DNA from: JAEDES01 sp964470055
GTDB taxonomy: Bacteria > Bacillota_I > Bacilli_A > RF39 > UBA660
NCBI GenBank assembly: GCA_964470055.1
Contig: CAYXZZ010000054.1
Coordinates: 1-8,647 of the forward strand
DNA: 8,647 nt
Direction: 5' to 3'
The position numbers and the translations under genes are program-made. The notes below the pieces were generated by a model. The model was not told where the DNA came from. It worked only from the letters and a program-made list of their open reading frames with translations, and did not search any database. Below, piece after piece: positions 1 to 6,986 of this stretch. Each line of letters opens with the position of its first letter. The stretch's first letter is position 1.

Positions 1-1364
1 AAAATAAATATTCAGCAGTATTTTATGAAAAAGATGGAGAAACATATTGTACAGTCAAAGGTTCACTAGAGGTAGTAAAAGCATTCTGTAGTGATATTAA
101 TTTAATTGATGATAGTATGAAATCAACGATTTTAGAAGAACAAAACGAAGGATTAGCAAAAGATGGTTATCGTGTTATTGCTCTTGCTAATGGTAAAATA
201 AAAAAACAAGATAAATATACTACTGAAGATATCAAAAATTTAACTTTTATGGGAATGGTTGGATTTATAGATCCAATTAGAAAAGAAGCAGTTGCTTCAA
301 TTAATGAGTGTCGTACGGCAGGTATTAAAGTTTTAATGATTACTGGAGATCATCCACTAACAGCGTTCTCAATTGCTAAAGATTTAAAACTTACAAATGA
401 TTATAGTGAAGTAACAACTGGTGTAGAAGTAGATGAAGAATTTGAAAAAGGAGAAAAAAGTTTTGATAATTTCATTCGTCGTAAATTTGTATTCGCTAGA
501 GTTACACCACTTCAAAAATTAAAAATAGTTGAATCCTTAAAAAGACAAGGCGAATTTGTTGCAGTTACAGGTGATGGCGTAAATGATTCTCCAGCATTAA
601 AAGCAGCTAATATTGGAATTGCTATGGGAAGTGGAACTGATATTGCAAGAGAAACTGCTGATATGATAATTGTTGATGATAATTTTAAGTCAATTGTTGC
701 CGGTATTAAAGAAGGGCGTGTGGCATATGCTAATATTCGTAAAATAATTTTATTCTTAATATCTTGTGGACTTGCTGAAGTAACATTCTTCTGTTTATCA
801 ATAATACTAGATTTACCAATGCCTCTTGTTGCAATTCAACTTTTATGGATAAATGTAGTAACAGATGGAATTCAAGATTTTGCTTTATCATTTGAAAAAG
901 CTGAAGAAGGAATTTTGAAAGAGCGACCTCGTAATCCAAAAGAATCAATATTTAATAAGGAATTATTCCAAGAAATTCTTGTGTCAGGATTAGTTATTGG
1001 CGGAGTAGTATTTACAGTATGGTATTTCTTATTAAATAAATTAAATATGGATGTGTCTATGGCTCGTGGATATATTATGGCATTAATGGTATTCATTCAA
1101 AATATTCATGTATTTAATTGTAGAAGTGAACATAGATCAGCATTTAGTGTTCCAATAAAGAATAACTGGTTAATTGTAGGCGGAGTAGCTGTTTCTATTG
1201 GATTACAAGTTATAGTTATGGAAGTACCATTCTTATCTAAATTCTTACAAACCACATCAGTACCGTTTATACATTTAATTTATTTATTTGTAATAGCACT
1301 CTTAGTATTAGTTGTTATGGAAATCTATAAAAAAATAAATAATTCAATTAAAGATGCAAATTAA
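1..1364 (+). CDS. Cation-transporting P-type ATPase (P2, Ca2+ pump-like), C-terminal half
   Basis: Partial gene: the reading frame is open from base 3 at the left edge, giving 453 codons of a protein normally near 880 residues. It is an ATP-driven membrane pump, most likely exporting Ca2+. Visible in order: the nucleotide-binding KGSLE motif (57-71, the KGAPE position of SERCA), MITGDHP of the P domain (330-350), and the hinge TGDGVNDSPALK (567-602) with the Mg2+-binding aspartates. The C-terminal helices follow. M5 carries a Glu (777-779) where SERCA has its ion-binding Glu771. M6 reads WINVVTDG, keeping the Asn, Thr and Asp equivalent to SERCA N796, T799 and D800. A later CRSEH may match the M8 Glu908 region. 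The phosphorylated DKTGT and the M4 PEGLP lie outside the window. Family and P2 type are certain; Ca2+ as substrate is inferred. It ends 22 bases before a former Na+/Ca2+ exchanger, which supports a role in calcium efflux. Confidence 0.93.
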   Translation, partial: NKYSAVFYEKDGETYCTVKGSLEVVKAFCSDINLIDDSMKSTILEEQNEGLAKDGYRVIALANGKIKKQDKYTTEDIKNLTFMGMVGFIDPIRKEAVASINECRTAGIKVLMITGDHPLTAFSIAKDLKLTNDYSEVTTGVEVDEEFEKGEKSFDNFIRRKFVFARVTPLQKLKIVESLKRQGEFVAVTGDGVNDSPALKAANIGIAMGSGTDIARETADMIIVDDNFKSIVAGIKEGRVAYANIRKIILFLISCGLAEVTFFCLSIILDLPMPLVAIQLLWINVVTDGIQDFALSFEKAEEGILKERPRNPKESIFNKELFQEILVSGLVIGGVVFTVWYFLLNKLNMDVSMARGYIMALMVFIQNIHVFNCRSEHRSAFSVPIKNNWLIVGGVAVSIGLQVIVMEVPFLSKFLQTTSVPFIHLIYLFVIALLVLVVMEIYKKINNSIKDAN

Positions 1365-1386
1365 TAAAAAAAGGGTGATAGATTAA

Positions 1387-2097
1387 ATGAGTCATATTCT
1401 AATAATAATAGGATTATTTTATTAGTAAAATGTGCAGATTGGTTTGTTGAAGGAAGCTCTAACATAGCAAAAACAATAAGAATACCGGCATTAATCATTG
1501 GATTAATTATTTGTAGCTTTAGGAACAAGTGCTTATGATGCTGCAGTTAGTATGACTGCTTCAGTTAAAGAAATGAACGATATTTCTTTAGGAAATGTAA
1601 TAGGTTCAAATATCTCAAATTTATTATTAGTTTTAGGACTAAGTGGTTTATTTGGAACATTAACTGCTAAGAAAAAAGTTATGACAAGAGATTTTAAATT
1701 TTTAATATTTTCTAGTATAGTTATTATTAATATTTACATTTGTATTTTATGTTTCAGGTGAAGATACTGGAATTACTACTAGAACTAATGGATTAATGTT
1801 ATTAGGATTTTTAGAATTATATTTTTATGTGTTAATCGGCGATACAATTAAATCAATAAATAAAAATGAAGAAAAGACTAAATTTAATGCGAAAGATATC
1901 TTGTTAATGCTAGTAGCCTAGTAGGAATAATAATTTGTGGGCAATTAGTTGTTAATAGTGCAACAGAAATAGCTAATATGTTTAATATAAGTGAAAGAAT
2001 AATAGGTTTAACCATTGTTGCAATAGGTACTTCTTTACCCGAAATTGTAACAAGTATTGTGGCAGTAAAAAAGGGTGAATCAGATATTGCATTATGA
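1387..2097 (+). pseudogene. Decayed Na+/Ca2+ exchanger (CaxA/YrbG family), frameshifted and truncated
   Basis: Remnant of a cation/Ca2+ antiporter made of two inverted alpha repeats. It begins with ATG 1387 behind a GGGTGA Shine-Dalgarno, so it was the next gene of the ATPase operon. Homology moves through four segments. Frame 1 starts MSHILIIIGLF. Frame 3 (about 1416-1512) reads LLVKCADWFVEG and IRIPALIIGL. Frame 1 (1513-1758) reads VALGTSA, then ISLGNVIGSN. Frame 2 (about 1745-1918) reads VSGEDTG to DILLMLVA. Frame 1 again (1921-2094) reads GQLVVNSATE and IGTSLPEIVTS. The stops are TAG 1423, TGA 1534 (frame 3), TGA 1759, TAG 1919 and TGA 2095. Homology stops after ESDIAL, so the GN-IGSN of the second repeat and roughly the last 70 residues are absent. 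The first alpha repeat reads GTSAYD where the family has GTSAPE, so a catalytic Glu has also changed. Such dense damage beside intact genes points to true decay rather than sequencing error. Confidence 0.9.
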
Positions 2098-2271
2098 TAA
2101 TAGTAGTGTGGTGTGTTTCTAAGTGAAAAGTTTAGAGCATAATTGTATATGATGTGCATCAAATGCCATAACAATGGTCTTGTTAATTATTAAGTGTGTG
2201 ATCATACGAAGAAAGAAAACTTCAAACAAGCAATCTTGATTCGACTAAAATCTTGATTGATTTAAACTAGA

Positions 2272-2299
2272 AATAGCGTCTTGTTAACGTTATTTTTTT
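2272..2299 (+). terminator. Intrinsic terminator after the ATPase/exchanger operon
   Basis: AATAGCGT (2272-2279) pairs with ACGTTATT (2287-2294) through eight pairs including one G-U. The loop is about seven bases, and the T run at 2293-2299 is followed by more T-rich sequence. It separates the calcium-transport remnant from the oxidoreductase gene. Confidence 0.6.
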
Positions 2300-2312
2300 A
2301 TTTCTTAATAAT

Positions 2313-2341
2313 TTTTAATAAAGTGATAATATTTATATAAT
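2313..2341 (+). promoter_or_regulatory. Possible promoter of the oxidoreductase gene
   Basis: A perfect TATAAT lies at 2336-2341, 40 bases before the start codon. The -35 window (around 2313-2318, TTTTAA) is poor. Because the surroundings are almost pure A/T, such a hexamer is expected by chance. The call rests mainly on the terminator just upstream, after which a new start of transcription is needed. Confidence 0.35.
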
Positions 2342-2380
2342 TATTATTCATTATAATAAATAATGTAAGGAGATGATAAA

Positions 2381-3427
2381 TTGAGAATCGTACAATATGG
2401 TTGTGGAAAAATGAGTAAATATACCATGAGGTATGTTTATGAAAAGGGTGGCGAAATAGTTGGTGCTATCGATAATAATCCAAATGTAATAGGACAAGAT
2501 ATTGGTTCTATAATTGGATGTGAAGGTAAAGGAATAGCAGTTCAAGGTGTAGAAAAAGCAAGAGAGATTTTAATTAATAGTAAACCTGACGCTTGTATTA
2601 TAACAACAATGAGCTTATTAAACGATATTGAAGAGGCTGTAATGCTTTGTGCTGAACTTGGAGTTAATGCAATAACAACTTGTGAAGAAGCATTCTTCTC
2701 TTGGAATTCTAATCCAAATTTAACAAAAAAAATAGATGCACTTGCTAAAAAGAATAACTGCACTATTACAGGAAGTGGTTATCAAGATATATTCTGGGGA
2801 CAATTAATAACATCTATTTGTGGTGCTACGCAAAGTATTAAAAAAATTGTTGGAGAATCTTGGTATAATGTAGAAGATTATGGCGTTGCCCTAGCAGAAG
2901 CTCATGGTGCAGGATTGACATTAGAAGATTTTGATAAAAAGATTGCTAGTGTTGATCGAATGAGTGATGAAGAAAGACAGAAATTGATAGATAATGGAGA
3001 ATATGCTCCAAGTTATATGTGGAATGTAAATGGTTGGATGTGTAAAAAACTTGGATTGACTGTTAAAAGCCAAACTCAAAAATGTGTTCCAGAAACATAT
3101 AAGGAAGATATTGAATCCAGCACATTAGGTATGACAATAAAAGCAGGTAATGCAACAGGCATGAGTGCTGTTGTTATTACTGAAACAAATGAGGGAATAA
3201 CATTGGAAACTAAATGTGTTGGTAAAGTATATGCTCCAGATGAATTTGATATAAATGAATGGAGTATTATTGGTGAACCTAATACAACTGTTACAGTTAG
3301 GCGACCATCTACAGTAGAGTTAACATGTGCTAGTATAGTAAATCGTTTACCGGATTTAATAAAATCTGAGCCAGGATTTATACCTACTGCAACAATGGAA
3401 GATCTTACTTATAAACTAAATATATAA
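2381..3427 (+). CDS. NAD(P)-binding oxidoreductase, dihydrodipicolinate reductase / 2,4-diaminopentanoate dehydrogenase-like
   Basis: A 348-residue soluble enzyme. The N-terminus is a Rossmann fold: a beta strand then GCGKM at residues 7-11, followed by an acidic residue ending the second strand (Asp31 in AIDNNP). The second half resembles the C-terminal domain of 2,4-diaminopentanoate dehydrogenase, and the length fits that family (about 340-350). That enzyme acts in oxidative ornithine breakdown, but no ornithine racemase, aminomutase or thiolase gene (ort/ora) is next to it. Substrate is therefore unassigned, and any amino- or imino-acid reduction is possible. TTG at 2381 is chosen as start because AAGGAG (2367-2372) sits eight bases upstream and the Rossmann strand begins at once. 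It has its own terminator and appears monocistronic. The fold is well supported; the exact family is moderately sure and the reaction is not established. Confidence 0.75.
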   Translation: MRIVQYGCGKMSKYTMRYVYEKGGEIVGAIDNNPNVIGQDIGSIIGCEGKGIAVQGVEKAREILINSKPDACIITTMSLLNDIEEAVMLCAELGVNAITTCEEAFFSWNSNPNLTKKIDALAKKNNCTITGSGYQDIFWGQLITSICGATQSIKKIVGESWYNVEDYGVALAEAHGAGLTLEDFDKKIASVDRMSDEERQKLIDNGEYAPSYMWNVNGWMCKKLGLTVKSQTQKCVPETYKEDIESSTLGMTIKAGNATGMSAVVITETNEGITLETKCVGKVYAPDEFDINEWSIIGEPNTTVTVRRPSTVELTCASIVNRLPDLIKSEPGFIPTATMEDLTYKLNI

Positions 3428-3436
3428 GTATGTGAT

Positions 3437-3465
3437 AAAGGGTTATCAATGAAGATAACCTTTTT
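3437..3465 (+). terminator. Strong intrinsic terminator after the oxidoreductase gene
   Basis: GGTTATC (3441-3447) pairs perfectly with GATAACC (3454-3460) around the loop AATGAA. The stem extends outward by AAAG against TTTTT to about eleven pairs with one G-U, and T3461-3465 forms the tail. It lies ten bases after the stop codon. Confidence 0.85.
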
Positions 3466-3493
3466 ATATGAATATTACTGCTAAAAAAGTATT

Positions 3494-3497
3494 GGAG
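3494..3497 (+). promoter_or_regulatory. Ribosome binding site deciding the start of the GT8-VTT gene
   Basis: TTGGAG (3492-3497) is the only Shine-Dalgarno-like stretch here. It is one base from the ATG at 3499, too close for initiation, but seven bases from the in-frame ATG at 3505. This favours 3505 as the true start. Confidence 0.6.
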
Positions 3498-3504
3498 TAT
3501 GATT

Positions 3505-5061
3505 ATGAGAAGTAAAAATAATAAAAAAAATAAACAACATATCAATTTGTTAGTTACCATAGATAAGAATTATCTTTTGCCTTTAATAACTATGATGCAA
3601 TCTTATAGTAAAGTACATAAAGATGTAATAACTGATGTTTATCTTGTGCACTCTCTATTAGAAGAAAAAGATATAGACTTACTTGTGAACGAAGTAAATG
3701 ATAGAAATATTAATGTATATAGTATTAAAATTACTAAGAATTGGTTTTCAGATACACCTGTTCTTGAACGCTTACCTAAAGAATCTTTTTATAGATTAAT
3801 GGCATTTGATTATTTACCTAAAGAAGTTGAGTGTTGTTTGTATTTAGATCCAGATATTTATATTAGAAAATCTTTGTTACCTTTATATAATATGGAAATG
3901 GGTAGTAGTTACATTGCAGGAGCAAGTCATTTATATGGATTTATAAATTTTATAAATAAGGCAAGATTAAATCTTACTAATCAAGAAAGATATATAAATT
4001 CTGGAATCATGCTTATGAATATCAAACAAATTAGACAAGATTTTACTGTAGAATCCATTTTTGAATGTTTGGAAGAAAATATACAAAAACTTATTATGGG
4101 TGATCAAGATTTAGTAAATATTTTATTTGGTAGTAATATGATTTTGCTAGATGAAAAAATATATAATTTAGATGAGCGTGCATTTAAACATAATAAAAAG
4201 AATTTTGATTTAAATTCAGTAGCAGAAGAAACAGCAATTATACATTATAATGGGAAATATAAACCTTGGTTAAATGGATATAAAGGTGAATTAAATTGTT
4301 TTTATCCAAATGTTGAAAATAAAGGACCTGCTCCGGTTGGTAAAGTAAAGAAACAAATTAAATCAATTATTAATATAACTAAAGCCACTAAAGCACAAAA
4401 AATTGCAACTATAGGATTTTTAAGTTTCTTAATATTATGGCTAGTATTATTTATAAATTATGGAAAAGAATTAACATCAATAGTATCTAATCCTACAGCA
4501 TTTAAAGAATGGCTAAGTCAATTTGGAATATTTGATGAAATGATGTTTATTTTATTAAGAGCAATACAAACGGTTATAAAATTTATGCCAGCAGAACCTT
4601 TTGAAATAGCATCTGGATATGTATGGGGTGCTATACCTGGGATGCTGTATTGTTTAATTGGTAATTTAATTGGGACAGTTATAATTTTAGCCTTAACTAA
4701 AAAATTTGGGCAAAAAGTATTTGAATTCTTTATGCCAACTAAAAACATGAAAGTATTTTCTATTTTTAAAAATACTAAAAACATATATCCATTATTATTT
4801 TTCTTATATTTAATTCCTGGTTTGCCTAAAGATGGTTTCACATATTTTGTTGGTCTATTACCTATTGAAGTTTTTCCTTTTTTGATTATTAGTGGAATTG
4901 CTAGAATACCATCAATTATTTCTTCTACTATATGTGGTGCAACTCTTGCAAACAATCAATACATTATATCAGTTTCAATATTTATTTTAACATTAGTATT
5001 TTCTATAATAGGTATTACTATATACAAAAAACTTTTCAAGAGAAAAACTTTAAAGCAATGA
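3505..5061 (+). CDS. GT8-family glycosyltransferase fused to a TVP38/DedA-like (VTT) membrane domain
   Basis: 518 residues in two parts. Residues about 10-270 are a GT8 (LgtC-like) sugar transferase using nucleotide-sugars: opening strand INLLVTID, metal-binding DPD (115-117) in YLDPDIYI, YINSGIMLMN (about 163-172), GDQD (199-202) and IHYNGKYKPW near the domain end. After a basic linker (about 280-300), residues about 300-515 form several membrane segments with VTT features. These are PAEPFEIASGYVWG, the glycine-rich helix with GNLIGT, then LIPGLPKDGF, and GIARIP. VTT proteins (DedA, TVP38/TMEM64) include lipid scramblases and undecaprenyl-phosphate carriers. The fusion suggests glycosylation of a membrane lipid coupled to its movement; this is inference. 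Both domains look complete. Start 3505 is preferred over 3499, which is two codons upstream, because of ribosome-site spacing. It ends in TGA after a basic tail. It is probably monocistronic, with no clear promoter seen in the short gap upstream. Confidence 0.88.
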   Translation: MRSKNNKKNKQHINLLVTIDKNYLLPLITMMQSYSKVHKDVITDVYLVHSLLEEKDIDLLVNEVNDRNINVYSIKITKNWFSDTPVLERLPKESFYRLMAFDYLPKEVECCLYLDPDIYIRKSLLPLYNMEMGSSYIAGASHLYGFINFINKARLNLTNQERYINSGIMLMNIKQIRQDFTVESIFECLEENIQKLIMGDQDLVNILFGSNMILLDEKIYNLDERAFKHNKKNFDLNSVAEETAIIHYNGKYKPWLNGYKGELNCFYPNVENKGPAPVGKVKKQIKSIINITKATKAQKIATIGFLSFLILWLVLFINYGKELTSIVSNPTAFKEWLSQFGIFDEMMFILLRAIQTVIKFMPAEPFEIASGYVWGAIPGMLYCLIGNLIGTVIILALTKKFGQKVFEFFMPTKNMKVFSIFKNTKNIYPLLFFLYLIPGLPKDGFTYFVGLLPIEVFPFLIISGIARIPSIISSTICGATLANNQYIISVSIFILTLVFSIIGITIYKKLFKRKTLKQ

Positions 5062-5449
5062 TATAATTAATATGTATTAACGATGAAAGTATCTTTACTT
5101 TGAAATAATACTTATTTTTTAGCAAACTGACAAGCAGTACTATCTAGCACTGCAAAGTAAGAAATAGTTTATTATTTTAATCTATTATCTATATAAGATA
5201 TGATTAGTTTAACTGCAAATATTGAAATGGAGTTCACTTTTCAATAAAGAAAGTGTCACAAGCAGTATTAAACAATAAATAATAAATTAACCAAAATATT
5301 TATAAAAAGAAATGTTTAGATTATAATTAGACTATCGCATTGATGGATGTAGTAATATGAAAATGTTTTTTGCTCCCAGGTGGTGTGACTAATAAATAAT
5401 CCTGGTTGAAAATATAGGATAACTTCATCAAACGATGGAGTTTTCTTTT
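5062..5449 (+). ncRNA. Possible structured noncoding RNA or degenerate T-box-like leader
   Basis: No protein similarity is seen, but structure is. A perfect TATAAT (5062-5067) overlaps the end of the GT8-VTT gene and would place a transcript start near 5074, just before AACGATGAAAG. TTACTTTG (5095-5102) pairs with CAAAGTAA (5153-5160). Nested in that span, GCAGT (5134-5138) can pair with ACTGC (5149-5153). CACTTT (5235-5240) pairs with AAAGTG (5250-5255). CCAGG pairs with CCTGG around AGGTGGTGTGAC, and ATCCT/AGGAT is an alternative pairing that excludes it. A terminator ends the unit. The T-box comparison rests on GGTGGT followed by switchable pairing and a terminator; no codon specifier was identified, and no amino-acid gene lies downstream. 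It could also be a stand-alone small RNA or chance pairing in AT-rich DNA. Confidence 0.28.
5421..5449 (+). terminator. Intrinsic terminator in the large intergenic region
   Basis: AACTTCATC (5421-5429) pairs with GATGGAGTT (5434-5442) through nine pairs with one G-U, loop AAAC, tail TTTTCTTTT (5441-5449). It is about 360 bases after the GT8-VTT stop, which suggests it ends a separate transcript. Confidence 0.75.
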
Positions 5450-5557
5450 GTTATATGAAAAAAAATTATATATAATAATTCACAGAATTTATTCGATTGA
5501 CAAAACATCTACCTTTAAAGACACAAGAATTAGTAATTCTAAAAATCTAACTAAAAC
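5450..5557. other. Gene-free DNA between terminator and regulated promoter, with a palindrome
   Basis: No gene is seen. It holds a perfect 15-base dyad, AGAATTA-G-TAATTCT (5526-5540), whose right end lies 17 bases before the first TTTAC repeat. An isolated TTGACA (5497-5502) has no matching -10 at the usual distance. The dyad could be a second regulator's operator, but short palindromes are common in AT-rich DNA. Confidence 0.35.
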
Positions 5558-5589
5558 TTTACTATTAATTTACTTACAAGATATATAAT
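5558..5589 (+). promoter_or_regulatory. Promoter P1 with two TTTAC repeats (putative response-regulator operator)
   Basis: TTTAC occurs at 5558-5562 and 5569-5573, exactly 11 bases apart, followed by TATAAT at 5584-5589, which begins 15 bases after the proximal repeat starts. No TTGACA-like -35 is present, and the repeats occupy that place. Direct repeats at one helical turn are the usual binding pattern of OmpR-family regulators. The same layout precedes the regulator gene and the gene at 8159. Confidence 0.72.
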
Positions 5590-5632
5590 CAATACTGCAA
5601 TTTAAAAAAATTAATTAGGAGGAATACAATAT

Positions 5633-6202
5633 ATGAAAAATAATGCAACAAAAGACTTTATCGCCTACGAATATTTATCACTAACCGTAGATTCAGAAAA
5701 AGAACCATTATACATAGATTGCTATGAAAACTTTGGATGGCTATTAATTAATAATTCGGCTCTAGTAGAAAAAGAGGACTATTTTATTAATAATGTCCCA
5801 TCAAACTATCACAAAAAGATTAATATAAAATTTAAAAGAGATCGAAAAATTAAAAATAAAGCACAACTTCTTTCTTTACAAAGAAAATTAGAATCATCAT
5901 TAAAAGAAATAGAAAGGCTAGAAAAAGAACCTTATTCAAAAGCATTCATTCTAGCCCTAACTATCGGCATAATTGGAACAATCTTTTTAACCGTATCAGT
6001 ATTTTCCATAACTGCTGCAACTCCTTTATATGTTCCTTGCGTAATTTCCGGAGTCATTGGAATTGTATTATGGATTATGCCTTACTTTATCTACAAAAAC
6101 AAATACAGGGCAAAAGAACAAGAAAACATTTCCTTAATAGATGAACAATATAATAATATATATAACATTTGTGAACAGGCAAAGAATCTAACAAATCAAT
6201 AA
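5633..6202 (+). CDS. Conserved two-helix membrane protein of unknown function
   Basis: 189 residues. The N-terminal part (1-70) is soluble, with YEYLSLTVD, YIDCYENFGW and KFKRDRKIKNK. A charged helical, probably coiled-coil stretch follows at about 72-99. Two hydrophobic segments, about 103-126 and 132-155, then precede a polar tail (156-189). I recognise the pattern (YEY, YENFGW, KRDRKI-NK-ELxxLQ, PYF-YK) as a conserved hypothetical protein of Firmicutes, without known function. Both ends are probably cytoplasmic. ATG 5633 is set by AGGAGG (5617-5622). It has its own promoter with TTTAC repeats and its own terminator, and it lies directly upstream of the two-component genes. It is therefore a likely target or partner of that system, by inference from shared promoter architecture. 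Confidence 0.82.
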   Translation: MKNNATKDFIAYEYLSLTVDSEKEPLYIDCYENFGWLLINNSALVEKEDYFINNVPSNYHKKINIKFKRDRKIKNKAQLLSLQRKLESSLKEIERLEKEPYSKAFILALTIGIIGTIFLTVSVFSITAATPLYVPCVISGVIGIVLWIMPYFIYKNKYRAKEQENISLIDEQYNNIYNICEQAKNLTNQ

Positions 6203-6209
6203 AACTATG

Positions 6210-6242
6210 GAATTATTTATTTAATAATTTCTTTTTCTTTTT
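6210..6242 (+). terminator. Intrinsic terminator after the membrane-protein gene
   Basis: GAATTATT (6210-6217) pairs with AATAATTTC (6223-6231), eight pairs with a single bulged T, loop of five, then an almost unbroken T tract to 6242. It isolates this gene from the regulator operon, whose repeats begin seven bases later. Confidence 0.65.
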
Positions 6243-6248
6243 CGCAAA

Positions 6249-6280
6249 TTTACTTTAATTTTACTTTAATGATATACTAT
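6249..6280 (+). promoter_or_regulatory. Promoter P2 with two perfect 11-base tandem repeats (autoregulatory operator)
   Basis: TTTACTTTAAT is repeated perfectly end to end at 6249-6259 and 6260-6270. TATACT (6273-6278) and the overlapping TACTAT (6275-6280) follow. TACTAT sits at the same 15-base offset as TATAAT in P1, and the 11 bases there differ from P1 at only two positions (GATATACTATC against GATATATAATC). No good -35 is present. Lying directly before the response regulator, it suggests autoregulation. Confidence 0.78.
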
Positions 6281-6302
6281 CAATATATGAGGTGAGTAAT
6301 TT

Positions 6303-6986
6303 ATGGTAACAATATTAGTCGTCGAAGATAACGAACACACGAGACTTCTTACTGAAGCAAGATTAAAAAAGTATTACAACGTCGTAACTGCCGAAAATGG
6401 TAGTGATGCTTTAAACATATTTTATGATAGGCAAATTGATCTTATTGTCGCCGATATAATGATGCCAGTCATGGATGGCTATGAAATGGTTCGTCACCTA
6501 AGAGAAAACAATGAAGAAGTTCCAATTCTATTTTTAACTGCCAAATCAACTTTTGATGATAAAAAACAAGGATTTGATTTAGGAGTAGATGACTACATAA
6601 CAAAACCAATTGACTACGAAGAACTATTCCTTAGAATAAAAGCCTTATTAAGAAGAGCAAACATAGCCAATAAAATGAAGATTAATATTGGAAATTTTGA
6701 AATGGATGAAAATGACTACTCAATAATATATAACTGCAGTAACATAGAAATGACAAAAAAAGAATTCGAACTATTATTTAAATTACTATCATACCCAAAT
6801 CGTGTCATGACAAAAATGCAACTTCTAGAAGACATTTGGGGATATGAATCTAACAGTAGTGAAGATACCATTAAAACACATATCAATAAAATTCGTAATA
6901 AATTAAAAGACGTCAAAGAATTCGAAATAGTTTCAGTTAAAGGATTGGGATATAAAACAATCATGGTGGAAAATTATGAAAAATAG
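6303..6986 (+). CDS. OmpR-family response regulator
   Basis: 227 residues, the normal family length. The receiver domain (about 1-118) has the acidic pair E8/D9, phospho-acceptor D51 in VADIMMPVMDG, switch T79 and conserved K101 in DDYITKP. The winged-helix DNA-binding domain (about 128-223) has MTKKEFELL, then the recognition-helix region EDTIKTHINKIRNKL and the terminal wing VKGLGYK. All phosphorelay residues are present, so it should be an active transcription factor working on the membrane. GAGGTGA (6289-6295) sets ATG 6303. The last 11 bases overlap the kinase gene, a sign of translational coupling. The likely DNA target is the TTTAC direct repeat seen before its own operon and two neighbours. 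The physiological role is not known; small intramembrane-sensing systems often answer envelope stress. Confidence 0.96.
   Translation: MVTILVVEDNEHTRLLTEARLKKYYNVVTAENGSDALNIFYDRQIDLIVADIMMPVMDGYEMVRHLRENNEEVPILFLTAKSTFDDKKQGFDLGVDDYITKPIDYEELFLRIKALLRRANIANKMKINIGNFEMDENDYSIIYNCSNIEMTKKEFELLFKLLSYPNRVMTKMQLLEDIWGYESNSSEDTIKTHINKIRNKLKDVKEFEIVSVKGLGYKTIMVENYEK

Larger units (their letters stand above)
2098..2371. other. Gene-free stretch after the exchanger remnant
   Basis: No reading frame with recognisable protein similarity is seen here, and I could not align it with the missing end of the exchanger. It contains a 10-base direct repeat, AATCTTGATT, at 2232-2241 and 2249-2258 (17-base period), a terminator at 2272-2299 and the promoter region of the next gene. 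It probably marks the deletion junction that removed the exchanger C-terminus. Confidence 0.5.

Noticed and set aside
1552..1761. Independent small gene starting at ATG 1552
   Set aside because: The protein is an internal piece of the exchanger (GNVIGSN of the first alpha repeat), its homology begins upstream of the ATG, and there is no ribosome site.
1884..2174. 96-codon open frame on the minus strand
   Set aside because: Antisense to the exchanger remnant; composition and lack of a start context argue against a gene.
2098..2371. Insertion sequence or attachment site as cause of the exchanger truncation
   Set aside because: No terminal inverted repeats, transposase fragment or target duplication are visible; only a 10-base repeat is present.
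4518..4955. 145-codon open frame on the minus strand
   Set aside because: It lies wholly antisense to the membrane domain of the GT8-VTT gene, has no recognisable family features, and mirrors the sense codons.
5059..5061. TGA read as tryptophan (mycoplasma code)
   Set aside because: TGG is used for tryptophan, no long gene has internal TGA, and reading TGA as Trp does not repair the exchanger frames.
5497..5502. Perfect TTGACA as a -35 box
   Set aside because: No -10-like hexamer is found 16-18 bases downstream.
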